Below, piece after piece: positions 17,589 through 26,177 of a DNA stretch of 64,000 nt. The number at the start of each line of letters is the position of its first letter. Position 1 is the stretch's first letter. Position numbers and translations under genes: made by a program. A model generated the notes under the pieces. The model was given only the letters and a program-made list of their open reading frames with translations. It did no database searches and was not told the origin of the DNA. This DNA comes from DATFVA01 sp963774455 (GTDB lineage: Bacteria > Bacteroidota > Ignavibacteria > Ignavibacteriales > Ignavibacteriaceae): contig CAVZFD010000003.1 of assembly GCA_963774455.1 (NCBI GenBank), positions 682,001-746,000 of the forward strand, read 5' to 3'.

Positions 17589-18284
17589 ATGGAACGCCAA
17601 TTTGAGATTCAGATTGAGAAATTGAAAACTCGCCTAATCAAGATGTGCAGCCTTGTAGATGAACAGGTTGAGCTGGCTCTGAAATCTATTGAAGAGGGGA
17701 ATAATGAACTTGCTGATCTTGTAATTGAGAGAGACACTAAAGTTGATAAATATGATGTAAAGATTGAAAAGATATGCCAGAAGATCTTTGCATTGAGTCA
17801 GCCTGTTGCGATGGATTTACGGCTTATAATGTCTGCTCTTACAATTGATACCAACCTGGAGAGGATAGGCGACCTTGCCGTGAATATTGCCGAGTCTGCT
17901 AAAGAATTGGGGAAGAAACCCGGCTTTTTTGAGAAGACTCATTTAAGGGAAATGTCGCAGGTTACCAGGGAAATGATAAAAAATGCTATCGATGCCTTTA
18001 TCGGCGGAAATGCTGAACTTGCAAAAAAGGTAATTGAAACTGACGATACGGTTGATAATCTGAATGTGGAGAATTATACAATATTAAAAGAAATTATGAA
18101 AGAGAAGCCTGAGAATGTTGACCCTGGCGTCGCTCTCCTCGTAGTTTCAAGACACCTTGAACGACTTGCCGATCATGCGACTAATATTGCTGAAGATGTT
18201 TATTTTATTGTTGAAGCCCAGATGATTAAGCACAAATATGAGAAAATAGTCCTTGATGACGATGACAAGGATGAGATGGATTGA
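17589..18284 (+). CDS. phoU: phosphate signalling/transport accessory protein PhoU
   Basis: PhoU links Pst transporter activity to the PhoR-type sensor kinase, keeping the Pho regulon off when phosphate is plentiful. Two three-helix repeats are present, each with the metal-site pattern; TNLERIGDLAVNIAE and SRHLERLADHATNIAED are the diagnostic segments. Length is 231 residues with an acidic tail. AAGGAG precedes the ATG. It is 33 bases after pstB, consistent with the usual pstB-phoU gene pair. Confidence 0.96.
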   Translation: MERQFEIQIEKLKTRLIKMCSLVDEQVELALKSIEEGNNELADLVIERDTKVDKYDVKIEKICQKIFALSQPVAMDLRLIMSALTIDTNLERIGDLAVNIAESAKELGKKPGFFEKTHLREMSQVTREMIKNAIDAFIGGNAELAKKVIETDDTVDNLNVENYTILKEIMKEKPENVDPGVALLVVSRHLERLADHATNIAEDVYFIVEAQMIKHKYEKIVLDDDDKDEMD

Positions 18285-18324
18285 AGATTAAATTTGCATG
18301 AAAATTCAAAGAAAAGGATACGGA

Positions 18325-18903
18325 TCAATCAGGCAGAACGTTTTCGATTAGGATGTTCAGGAGTTCTTTTGGGAGAATCTGATCTTCACTGCTTGTTACA
18401 CGGTTTAATTTCACACCGAAAAGCCATCCCCAGCTGGTAATAACAAACATGACAGGTAACGATGGTATGTGTTTAAGTTCTTTCATCCTGTAAGCGGGAT
18501 TCAGCACCATCTCAAGTATAACTTCCTCTTTTCTCAGCATCGATTTAAGTATAGATTTCTCTTTCTCAAACGAGTCATCCTTCATTAGCTGAAGGAAAAT
18601 CTCATATAGAAGTTTGTATTTCTGATCTAACTTTTCCTTGCAGAGAAAATACTCATTAAACCTTTCACGCAACGACAGAGCCTCATTATCAAAAATAGAC
18701 TTTACTTCAGCAATGAATTGTTCGCTTTCCCATTCTATAGAACTGTAGAACAGGGCCTCTTTAGATACGAAATAGTGGTATATGGTAGCTTTGCCGATTC
18801 GTAAATCCCGTGCAATTTCATCGAGAGTGGTTTTCCCCGGTCCATGTTTCGAGAACCTTTTTACGGCAGCTTTGATTATCTGTGTTTTCCTGTCGTTTTC
18901 CAA
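18325..18903 (-). CDS. TetR/AcrR family transcriptional regulator
   Basis: This is a one-component repressor. The N-terminal helix-turn-helix covers about residues 10-50 (TTLDEIARDLRIGKATIYHY). The C-terminal ligand/dimer domain is unassigned and 192 residues is typical. Its upstream region holds ten heptanucleotide repeats (18947-19016) and two copies of the ACAGTaTGACAAAA motif. No transporter or enzyme gene is directly divergent, so its target is unclear; autoregulation is likely for the family. Confidence 0.92.
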   Translation of the reverse strand: MENDRKTQIIKAAVKRFSKHGPGKTTLDEIARDLRIGKATIYHYFVSKEALFYSSIEWESEQFIAEVKSIFDNEALSLRERFNEYFLCKEKLDQKYKLLYEIFLQLMKDDSFEKEKSILKSMLRKEEVILEMVLNPAYRMKELKHIPSLPVMFVITSWGWLFGVKLNRVTSSEDQILPKELLNILIENVLPD

Positions 18904-18946
18904 CCTAATACCTGAATATGAACCCGACGAAAGATAGCCTTTTTAA

Positions 18947-19016
18947 TTGAAAATTGAAAATTGAAAATTGAAAATTGAAAATTGAAAATTGAAAATTGAA
19001 AATTGAAAATTGAAAT
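18947..19016. repeat. heptanucleotide tandem repeat (TTGAAAA)x10
   Basis: Nine exact copies of TTGAAAA are followed by a tenth (TTGAAAT). The array lies 44-113 bases upstream of the TetR start. Copy-number change by slippage would alter promoter spacing, a known mechanism of phase variation; that role is inference here. Confidence 0.95.
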
Positions 19017-19058
19017 TTGGGTTTCATCCGAAGTGATAGTGAATTGCTGATAATTTAT

Positions 19059-19079
19059 ACAGTATGACAAAAATGGCAG
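19059..19079 (+). promoter_or_regulatory. recurring ACAGTaTGACAAAA motif, copy 3
   Basis: ACAGTATGACAAAA followed by ATGGCAG matches copies 1 and 2 over the first 14 bases. It lies 156 bases before the TetR start (on the opposite strand) and 64 bases before the micro-ORF at 19143 (same strand), so either could be its target. Confidence 0.45.
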
Positions 19080-19142
19080 ACTTTATTTTACCTTGGTTTT
19101 ATATTGGGAGAAGGACGGAGGCATAGCGGAGGTGGAATCAAA

Positions 19143-19196
19143 ATGAGACAGTTCAAGACTGTGAAAAAAGGCAATTTTTGGCTATTGAAAAAATAA
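19143..19196 (+). CDS. possible 17-residue leader peptide / micro-ORF
   Basis: MRQFKTVKKGNFWLLKK is preceded by a perfect GGAGGT (19128-19133) at 9-base spacing. It is basic and very short. Seen: the ribosome site and a clean frame to TAA. Inferred: translation. The ATG lies in the left arm of the inverted repeat at 19140-19227, an arrangement typical of leader peptides, but the downstream + strand has no gene for it to control. Confidence 0.25.
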   Translation: MRQFKTVKKGNFWLLKK

Positions 19197-19216
19197 ACAG
19201 TCTGACAAAACGGCAG
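19197..19216 (+). promoter_or_regulatory. recurring ACAGTaTGACAAAA motif, copy 4
   Basis: ACAGTCTGACAAAACGGCAG differs from copy 1 at three positions, one of them the sixth base. It is in the same orientation as copy 3, 138 bases further right, in the gap between tetR and the TonB receptor gene. Confidence 0.4.
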
Positions 19217-19329
19217 TGTCTCATTTTCGTCTGGATAAACCCCTACGGCTAATAATTAACTAATAAATCAACTTAAGGACCTGGAGGGAGAACCGATAAA
19301 ACGGTTAGGTTAATTTTTTTTAATGCCAG

Positions 19330-19358
19330 GTAACACCGGTCCAGAAGACCGGTGTTAC
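19330..19358. terminator. 12-bp perfect hairpin downstream of the TonB receptor gene
   Basis: GTAACACCGGTC (19330-19341) pairs exactly with GACCGGTGTTAC (19347-19358) around CAGAA. It lies 61 bases beyond the stop of the minus-strand TonB receptor gene. A second small hairpin, AACCG...CGGTT at 19291-19306, is followed by a T run near 19314-19322 on the plus strand. The region could end transcripts from both sides, although the large hairpin has no clear U tract on the minus strand. Confidence 0.5.
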
Positions 19359-19418
19359 TTTATGGACAAAAGAGATAAAGGTTTGCGCCGCGGGCGGGCG
19401 ACGTTGGAATTTTATATC

Positions 19419-21821
19419 CTATATATTAAACCTCAGAGAACCGATGAAATTTCTTCCTGCAGCTGTTATCCCCGAAGAGTACGGCCTGTACCGTTTATCT
19501 GTAATGTTTTCAACTCCGAGATACGCTTCAACATTATCAAACAATCTGTAGCTTAACTTCAGGTTTAGTGTGTACCACGATGGCGAGTAAATATTTCCAT
19601 CAGCATCCTTTGCGTATAGGTAATCTTTTTCATATTCAGAAGGGGACAGGTCGCTGTATGCAATCTCCCCGTTATAATCAGCGTATAATGACGCACCCAG
19701 CTTATCCTTCTTAAAGGAAAATTCAGTTTTCCCGAACCAGGGTGCCGCGTGCCTCAGGGGGGTGACGTTTCCGGCGTCATCTTCTTCCTCTCCCTGTTGA
19801 TAATTTAGCTGAGCCCGGAAATTGAAATAATCGAGAAAGTTAATATTCAGGTCGGCCTCTACTCCCCATATATGCGCATAAGCAGCATTCTGTATAGCCT
19901 GAACTCTGCTTAGGGTGCCGTCATACATAATGCTGTCGAGTCCGTTTAATGTAAAATCACGCCTTACAAGCGCATTATCCAGGTATGTATAAAAGCCGGT
20001 TAAATCGAATTCAGCCGAAGCCCCGAACACTTTGGCCAGTCCTAATTCCGCATTGTATGCATACTCAGGTTTGAGATCAGGGTTAGGAACAACCACCGAA
20101 CCGGGTTCAGAATCAAAGATTTTACCGAGGTCATCAACATTTGGTGCTCTGAAGCCTGTGGAGAAGTTCAGGTTTACCTGCCAGTCGCTCTGAGGGTGCC
20201 ATACGATTCCCGCACTTCCTGTTAAGGCTCCGGTTCTCATCTCAGCTGTCTTAAAAGGGAATTGATAATAGGTATTATCGAATTCCGCATCGAGAGTTAC
20301 ATAATTATAACGTATGCCAGTTTGGAGTATGTACTGAGGACTGAACTGGTTCTTATAAGCTGCATATGCACCGTAAGAATTCCAGGCGGCACCATCAGGA
20401 TATCTTGATGCATCGGGCAGTGAAACACCTGTTAGAATATTCTCTGTGGTTCCTGTAGAACCTACTTTATTAAGAACCACCTCAGCGCCGTAATACAGAT
20501 TTGAATTTCCCGTTAATTCTTTAAGAAGATCGATATTTAAAGAATATGCATATACTTTTTCAACCCTGTTTGTTCTGTCTGCTGCATTCAGATTTCTGTC
20601 GTGCCTGCTCTCCTCAAAATACTGGTAGGCAGCGGTAACTTTTGAAAGATCATAAATTGAGTTTGGTGAATAATTAACTGCAGAGAGTGAATGCATCATC
20701 CAGTCCTGGGGACCATAATACCACTCTGCTGACCTCAGGGTACTGCCTTTCGGACGGAGGAGCCTGTCGTAGCGCGTTACATCCGATGAGGTTGAATAAT
20801 GAAAACCGTATTCCAGGTCCCATTCGTCAACCGGACTAAAAAGTACTTTCTGCATAAAGTTAATCTGGTTATAGCCTGTATACCTTTGTTCTTTGGGATT
20901 AGCATTTACAAAGACACTATCTGTTCCGTTTATTCTTTCCTGGTAGGTGGGCCGCAGGTATTCATCAGGACCATTACTTCCCATAACAAGGTCATTGAAA
21001 TCTGTGTATGTCAGGCTCGACAAAAACCCCAGTTTTTTGAAGCCGAGATTAAAATGAATATGACCGGTTTTTTCCAAATTTGCGGAGGAAAACCTTGTCA
21101 TCGCACCCGCATTAAATGATGGTGAACCATCATAGGCAAGCCGCGGTGATAGCGTATGAAAGCTCATTACGCCTGCAATGGCATCACTGCCGTAAATTAC
21201 TGAACCTGGTCCAAAAATAACTTCCGTATGATCCAATGCGTTCGCATCAAGCGAAATTACATTCTGCAGGTTGCCGCTCCTGAAAATAGCTGTGTTCATC
21301 CTTACCCCGTCAACTGCTATCAAAAGCCGGTTGGTGGAAAATCCTCTTATCATAGGACTACCACCGCCGAGCTGACTTTTCTGGATGAAAATGTTGCCCG
21401 ACATAGCCAGCATATCTGCTGTTGTCTGCGGATTCTGGAAATCGACATCCCTGGGGCTTACAACCTTAATTGTGTTCGGTATATTATTTTTATTTTCCTC
21501 CCACCTGTTTGTTGTAACCACTACATTATCAAGCGAGATTGTAGTGGTTTTCAGAAATATATCGAATTTTTTTTCTTTAATTTCAGCAAATGTCAGCTCA
21601 AGCTTCTCATAGCCGAGTATCCTGAAAACCATTTTCCTTGATTTATCCAGCTTGGTGATATCAGCTTTTCCGCTGGAATTGGTTAGAAGCGATCTGTTGG
21701 GTTCCGAGTTATAAATAGATACAAGCTCAATGGGATTATTGGTAGCCAGGTCTCTAACTGTCACAACCTGTGCAAAGGTGGATATATTAATTAATAATAA
21801 TAATGAAATAAATAATTTCAT
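19419..21821 (-). CDS. TonB-dependent outer-membrane receptor, heme/hemoglobin-receptor-like
   Basis: Start chosen at MKLFISLLLLINISTFAQ (ATG 21819-21821), which gives a proper signal peptide; an upstream in-frame start adds 14 non-signal residues. A carboxypeptidase-regulatory-like domain (about 20-100) is followed by a plug containing PMIRGFSTNRLLIAVDGVRM and EVIFGPGSVIYGSDAIAG, then a 22-strand barrel. The C-terminal ITDKRYRPYSSGITAAGRNF and the final aromatic-type strand resemble hemoglobin/heme receptors. About 800 residues. It lies 85 bases after the small anchored protein gene, on the same strand. The substrate is inferred, not shown. Confidence 0.87.
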   Translation of the reverse strand: MKLFISLLLLINISTFAQVVTVRDLATNNPIELVSIYNSEPNRSLLTNSSGKADITKLDKSRKMVFRILGYEKLELTFAEIKEKKFDIFLKTTTISLDNVVVTTNRWEENKNNIPNTIKVVSPRDVDFQNPQTTADMLAMSGNIFIQKSQLGGGSPMIRGFSTNRLLIAVDGVRMNTAIFRSGNLQNVISLDANALDHTEVIFGPGSVIYGSDAIAGVMSFHTLSPRLAYDGSPSFNAGAMTRFSSANLEKTGHIHFNLGFKKLGFLSSLTYTDFNDLVMGSNGPDEYLRPTYQERINGTDSVFVNANPKEQRYTGYNQINFMQKVLFSPVDEWDLEYGFHYSTSSDVTRYDRLLRPKGSTLRSAEWYYGPQDWMMHSLSAVNYSPNSIYDLSKVTAAYQYFEESRHDRNLNAADRTNRVEKVYAYSLNIDLLKELTGNSNLYYGAEVVLNKVGSTGTTENILTGVSLPDASRYPDGAAWNSYGAYAAYKNQFSPQYILQTGIRYNYVTLDAEFDNTYYQFPFKTAEMRTGALTGSAGIVWHPQSDWQVNLNFSTGFRAPNVDDLGKIFDSEPGSVVVPNPDLKPEYAYNAELGLAKVFGASAEFDLTGFYTYLDNALVRRDFTLNGLDSIMYDGTLSRVQAIQNAAYAHIWGVEADLNINFLDYFNFRAQLNYQQGEEEDDAGNVTPLRHAAPWFGKTEFSFKKDKLGASLYADYNGEIAYSDLSPSEYEKDYLYAKDADGNIYSPSWYTLNLKLSYRLFDNVEAYLGVENITDKRYRPYSSGITAAGRNFIGSLRFNI

Positions 21822-21906
21822 GGTGAATACCTGTGTATTAGTGTAGGAATAGTCAGAACGCAATCCTTCAGGATCGGCCTGCCAGTCAGTAATTATTAAT
21901 ACAGAA

Positions 21907-22449
21907 TTAAATTACCGATCGGGGAGGAGGAGTAATAAGAAGGTATTCACCGTCAAGGAGGTTTATTACCGGACTGATATAAATATTATCATCAGCTCCC
22001 GGACTGTTAAGGTTATAATCGAAATTTTCACAGCAATAATAATGATTCAAAAAGATGCCGTATCCGTTAGTTCTTTCCGCGTCATCCTCATCGTCTTCAA
22101 TCAGATTGTCGAGAACTGAATAAAGCATAGTGTCGTCTTCATCGTATAGGCAGTATATATAGACAGAATCACCACTGGTATCCATTCGTATAACATCGTA
22201 TAGTTTGTTCTCGAAACGGAATTCTTTATCATCTTTCCATTCAATCTTTGAGTGAGCGTTTTTAAGGTCATCTATATCTAAACAAAATACTACCTGTCCC
22301 TCTTTGGGTACGCCTTTACCAATCAGTCTTGCGGCTTCCGCCCTGTAATCAGCGCGAAAGAATTCAAACATCCCGAACTGGATTATCCCATGCGTGACTA
22401 CCAAAATCAGCAGGCAAAGAGAGATTAGGTATTTCAATACTTTATGCAT
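21907..22449 (-). CDS. small anchored protein with C-terminal PPPR tail, partner of TonB receptor (family member 1)
   Basis: I do not recognise a named family. Start set at the second in-frame ATG (22447-22449) because the homologue at 53970 begins there in register and both are then about 180 residues. It has an N-terminal hydrophobic anchor (MHKVLKYLISLCLLILV), a middle block with WKDDKEFRFENKLYDVI and VYIYCLYDEDD, then HYYCCENF and the tail TPPPRSVI. The middle block aligns with WKDSHEFEYHGIMYDII and VILYCLNDVSE of the 53970 protein. Both genes sit directly upstream of a TonB receptor gene on the same strand. The product is probably periplasm-facing; its role is unknown. Confidence 0.7.
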   Translation of the reverse strand: MHKVLKYLISLCLLILVVTHGIIQFGMFEFFRADYRAEAARLIGKGVPKEGQVVFCLDIDDLKNAHSKIEWKDDKEFRFENKLYDVIRMDTSGDSVYIYCLYDEDDTMLYSVLDNLIEDDEDDAERTNGYGIFLNHYYCCENFDYNLNSPGADDNIYISPVINLLDGEYLLITPPPRSVI

Positions 22450-22538
22450 TAGAAAAGGAGCAAAATCATTATACTTTCTGCAGTAAAAATAATATTTTTT
22501 CTTTTCATTATAAATCATATTTATAATACTGTCAAAAT

Positions 22539-23252
22539 ATGAACCCGGTTAAACCCTTCTCCTGGCCGCAGCTGATACTTCTGTTCGGTATTCCTGCGCT
22601 GCTGAACTCAATTGCCTGCGGCGCTGCGATTCCGCTTCTATATAAATACTCCGGACTCCCTATTGAGATCTGTTATTTTCTCTCTGTAGGATTGCTTGTG
22701 CTTGTTCCTATGTTCTTCGGTGCTTTATGGCTGAGCGGGGAAGATGCGGGATCCTTTAAACTTTCAGTACTGTTAGAAAGGATGAGGATAAGAAAGCTCT
22801 CCTTTGGAGATACTATGTGGACAATAGGAGGTTTTATCTTCCTCTCATTAACGTCCTTCCTCATTGCTAAAATTATACTTCCGATAGTAAATATAGATGC
22901 TGCTCCGTTCTTTTTTAAGAATATGCCTCTGAAAGGCGGGTATATGTATATACTGTATGTATGGCCGCTGTTTTTCTTCTTTAATATTTTTGGAGAGGAA
23001 TTCCTGTGGAGGGGATATATTCAGCCAAGACAGGAGCTGCTTAACGGAAAATGGACCTGGCTGGTTCATGGACTATTCTGGGCAGGGTTCCATATTCCCA
23101 TGGGATTTGACCTTATGCTTTCCGCAACACCGATTTTTTTTATACTGCCGGCTATAGTGCAGCTCAGGAAGAATACCACAATTTCAATAATCATCCATTT
23201 TGTTTTCGGTGCTTTCGGCTTTCTTGCGCTTGCCCTGGGCTTAGTTGAGTAG
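22539..23252 (+). CDS. CPBP family intramembrane glutamic metalloprotease
   Basis: The CPBP (CAAX protease and bacteriocin-processing, ABI) family is recognised by three motifs within membrane helices: GEEFLWRGYIQPRQ (EExxxR), FWAGFHIPM (FxxxH) and the final HFVFG. There are 237 residues and about six to seven hydrophobic helices. Substrates are unknown. It is divergent from the small protein gene at 21907. A decayed copy of its first approximately 108 bases after the start region reappears at 26178-26285. Confidence 0.92.
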   Translation: MNPVKPFSWPQLILLFGIPALLNSIACGAAIPLLYKYSGLPIEICYFLSVGLLVLVPMFFGALWLSGEDAGSFKLSVLLERMRIRKLSFGDTMWTIGGFIFLSLTSFLIAKIILPIVNIDAAPFFFKNMPLKGGYMYILYVWPLFFFFNIFGEEFLWRGYIQPRQELLNGKWTWLVHGLFWAGFHIPMGFDLMLSATPIFFILPAIVQLRKNTTISIIIHFVFGAFGFLALALGLVE

Positions 23253-23448
23253 TTGCTGGTAACAATAGTTCTGCATTCCGGCCCAACGATTTTTTCAAAT
23301 AATTTTACCTGACAGCGGATTATTTTCTGCCGGTTTGTTATATTAATAATACTGGTTTCGGGAAAAGGTATAGGGAAGCCAGGGGAGCCATGATAAATTT
23401 ATTTCAAAAACAAAATCAATTGCCGAATCATAATAGAGGTGGAAAGCA

Positions 23449-24813
23449 ATGAAATTCCTGCCTGTTATTTTAATCCTTGTTTCAATCCACTGTTTCGCAC
23501 AGGACTTCGTTATCCTTTACAAAGATTATCTGCCTGAAGTAGTTACAGGAAACAAGACTTATTCAGAACAGATCGATCTGTCAATTAAAGCCTACAGCGA
23601 CATAAATCCCGATCTTATTTATTACTATACGAAGTACCTGGAACAGAAGCTGGGTGATAGTTACGGTAAAGATTACTTTCTCAGGAACTTCTCCGATATC
23701 AAAAAAATGTATGAAGCTGAACATAATGGGAATCTGGTGGGACTTAGAGAAGAAGTAAAAGAAAAAGATGCTGATAAGAGGCTTATCAGTTTGGGTGTGG
23801 ATTTTATTGATGATTATATCGATGAAGATATTAGATTAAAGAAAGTACCTGAACTTGAAAAATATACCGATAAAAACCTGCTGAATTTTTTCGTGGTTAA
23901 ATATTACACCCATAATACAACGATGAAATACGATAAATCCCTAAATTATGAAGACATCAGGAGCGAAGTTGAACTAAAGAAATTATCTGGATTCAGGGAA
24001 ATGCAGATCAACCCGTCAGCATATTCAAAAAGCGATCTGAAGAAACTGATCATCTGCATGAATCTTATCGATAAAAACAAAAGCAGTTCAGGGATTGATG
24101 CTGCATCAATAATTGTAAAAGTTATGGAGCATTATTACGACAGTAATAACCTGTTTTCAGGGATCGAGATCGGGGCAGGTTATTCATTTCATAGTGACTA
24201 TATGTTCGTCGGTGATTTTACTTATGATACTCCTCTTTATTCGGGGTCAGATGTCGAACGGAAATTTCAGATGAGCTCTCTTTTTCTTTCGGTTAAATAC
24301 AAATTCAGTTTATCAAAATATTACGGTCTTTTTAATATGATAAATGTAAGAGCTTCCGGAGGGTACGGCATGATTAACCATTCTATTGAAGGAGAAAAAC
24401 ATGGTTTCTGGAACAAGGGAAACGTTGATGGTATCAGGAACAGATCGGAGATATTTGAATTCAGTACAAACAATATAAATCTTAAAAGCTCCGGTTACGT
24501 ACAGGCTGATATAACCTTACCGGTATTCTACTTTAAGGAGCTTCTATCGATCGACATCGGGGGAGGTATTAATGTTCTGTTTACTAATTATGAAGTTACA
24601 TATGAATACGAGTACAGGAAATATGAGAGTGAATTTCTTGGTGCTAAAATTATAAGTACTGAAAACGGAAGCGGAACTGATAAAAAGATGACCTCATCTG
24701 CTATAAGGTTTTTCCCTGTAGCACAGCTTACTTTTTATCCCGGTACCCCATTTATTTTACATTTTATATTCGATCTCCATGCAGGCTCTGTCGAGCTGGG
24801 ACTTCATTTGTGA
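23449..24813 (+). CDS. exported protein with predicted C-terminal outer-membrane beta-barrel, unknown function
   Basis: A signal peptide (MKFLPVILILVSIHCFA) leads into a charged, helical region of about 200 residues rich in Lys/Asp/Tyr. It is followed by alternating hydrophobic strands (GIEIGAGYSFH, NVRASGGYGMI, LLSIDIGGGINVLF, FDLHAGSVELGLHL) typical of an 8- to 10-strand outer-membrane barrel. It is 454 residues with GGTGG as ribosome site. I recognise no family. It stands alone between the CPBP protease and a T9SS cargo gene. Confidence 0.65.
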   Translation: MKFLPVILILVSIHCFAQDFVILYKDYLPEVVTGNKTYSEQIDLSIKAYSDINPDLIYYYTKYLEQKLGDSYGKDYFLRNFSDIKKMYEAEHNGNLVGLREEVKEKDADKRLISLGVDFIDDYIDEDIRLKKVPELEKYTDKNLLNFFVVKYYTHNTTMKYDKSLNYEDIRSEVELKKLSGFREMQINPSAYSKSDLKKLIICMNLIDKNKSSSGIDAASIIVKVMEHYYDSNNLFSGIEIGAGYSFHSDYMFVGDFTYDTPLYSGSDVERKFQMSSLFLSVKYKFSLSKYYGLFNMINVRASGGYGMINHSIEGEKHGFWNKGNVDGIRNRSEIFEFSTNNINLKSSGYVQADITLPVFYFKELLSIDIGGGINVLFTNYEVTYEYEYRKYESEFLGAKIISTENGSGTDKKMTSSAIRFFPVAQLTFYPGTPFILHFIFDLHAGSVELGLHL

Positions 24814-24899
24814 TCCTGGGATCGCTATTTATATAAGCACTGATTGAAACTCATCTTTAAAAGTGCGAACTTAACAGAAGATAAAAAAAGGGTATAGAT

Positions 24900-25628
24900 A
24901 TGAGAAACAGTATAATATCTTTTCTCGTTCTTTTTTCCTCCGTTGTATCAGCACAACAGATCAGTCCTGATAAAGATACTCTTCATATTTATGAATCCGA
25001 TTCATTATTCATTACCAATACCGGTATAGATCTTTTGACTATCGATTCACTGTATACGGTTAATCCGCTTTACGGCTACTGGCTGGATGTACATACAAAC
25101 GATTCGAGCTTCGTTTATTATGCATCATGGGGCGGTTATGCAGGCTGGCAGCCCCTGGGATTAAACCTCGAACCCGGCGATAAGGCTGAGTTTGTATTTT
25201 ATTACGTTGACCTTTGTGTCATCTGTAAACAGAATTCCACAACTGATTATTTCCAGGATACCCTGGTTTTTGTTTCTAATTCCCTTCAGAATGATACATT
25301 GCTAATTTTTGTTGACGGGGAGGGTTATCCGTCATCAGTCACACCGGAGGAAGGGGAGCAGCAGACATTGTATATACTAAAGCAGAATTTTCCCAATCCT
25401 TTTAATCCTGAGACAAAGATATTTTACGGTTTATCCCGGGATGGAATGGTATCAATCAGGGTCTGTGATGTTACAGGGAAAGAAATCCGTACCCTTGTTA
25501 ATGAGTATAAATCAGGAGGGTATTATGAAGTTATATTTGATGGTAAAGATCTACCCAGCGGAATTTATATATACCGCATGGAAACCGGTAATGCAGTGCT
25601 GGTCAGGAAAATGATTTTATTAAAATAA
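24900..25628 (+). CDS. T9SS type A sorting-domain secreted protein
   Basis: A signal peptide (ISFLVLFSSVVSAQ) is followed by a beta-rich region of about 130 residues with no recognised domain. The T9SS C-terminal sorting domain begins about residue 160 at LKQNFPNPFNPETKI, with the later GKEIRTLVN and LPSGIYIYRMETG blocks. Such proteins cross the outer membrane by type IX secretion and are attached or released. Length is 242 residues. Its cargo function is unknown. Confidence 0.85.
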   Translation: MRNSIISFLVLFSSVVSAQQISPDKDTLHIYESDSLFITNTGIDLLTIDSLYTVNPLYGYWLDVHTNDSSFVYYASWGGYAGWQPLGLNLEPGDKAEFVFYYVDLCVICKQNSTTDYFQDTLVFVSNSLQNDTLLIFVDGEGYPSSVTPEEGEQQTLYILKQNFPNPFNPETKIFYGLSRDGMVSIRVCDVTGKEIRTLVNEYKSGGYYEVIFDGKDLPSGIYIYRMETGNAVLVRKMILLK

Positions 25629-25661
25629 GGATGAGATATCCGGAGTAAATTGACCCGGATC

Positions 25662-26177
25662 AGCCGAATCTTCCGGTTACATAATCTTCAGTCTGTTTCT
25701 TCGAAGGGTTTGTGAAGATCCTGCTGGTCTTGGCGAAGTAGTTTTCCATCTTGGTATCCCCAATCCCAGTGCGGCTTCACGTAAGAATGGGGAATGAGGT
25801 TCATCATTTCCTTTGTAGTCCGTGTATCAGCGGTATCATATGTATACCCAGCGTGAACCCGCCTGCCAGGGCTGAAAACCTTCCCATCGGTAAAACAACG
25901 ATTATATATGCTACCATGTCTCTTACAATGGAAGGAATTCCATTAAGAATCTCGGCAAGAGATCGTACAGTTCTTGCGAACCAGGATTTGCTGTTTTTCC
26001 GATAAATAAATTCCTGACAGAATTCCAACGGGTAACCCTGGGCGTTTGCCAGCGCTATTAATATTCCTGTGCCTAATGGGAGCATTTGCCATTCCGCCGC
26101 CGACTTCAACGGCAGCTTTCGGCATCTTCGTGAAGAAGTCCCAGTTGATGGCTGATATACCCTACGGAATGGTATAA
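25662..26177 (-). pseudogene. decayed pstB/pstA fusion remnant
   Basis: Bases 25662-25731 match the 3' end of the intact pstB at 41404-41473 with one difference in 70. Directly after, 25741-26177 matches an internal part of pstA (about 42524-42975) at visibly lower identity with several one-base indels that break the frame. About 1.05 kb (most of pstB and the pstA 3' part) is missing between the two blocks. A 101-codon minus-strand frame inside (25804-26109) is a chance survivor of the PstA sequence, not a working gene. Confidence 0.85.

Larger units (their letters stand above)
19140..19227 (+). other. structured intergenic element with nested inverted repeats
   Basis: AAAATGAGACA (19140-19150) pairs with TGTCTCATTTT (19217-19227). 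Inside, AGACTGT (19156-19162) pairs with ACAGTCT (19197-19203). The outer arm includes the ATG of the micro-ORF, and the inner right arm overlaps motif copy 4. A transcript through here could fold into a stem hiding the start codon. It matches no RNA family that I can name. Confidence 0.4.

Noticed and set aside
18947..19016. Short regular repeat resembling a CRISPR-like array
   Set aside because: The unit is 7 bases with no spacers and no cas genes nearby; it is a simple tandem repeat.
21822..21906. Possible cobalamin or other riboswitch before the TonB receptor gene
   Set aside because: The gap is only 85 bases and I could not find a B12-box or another conserved riboswitch core.
25804..26109. 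101-residue minus-strand frame with PstA-like sequence as a working gene
   Set aside because: It lacks both ends of PstA, has indels relative to the intact copy at 42224 and is fused to unrelated fragments, so it is a remnant.
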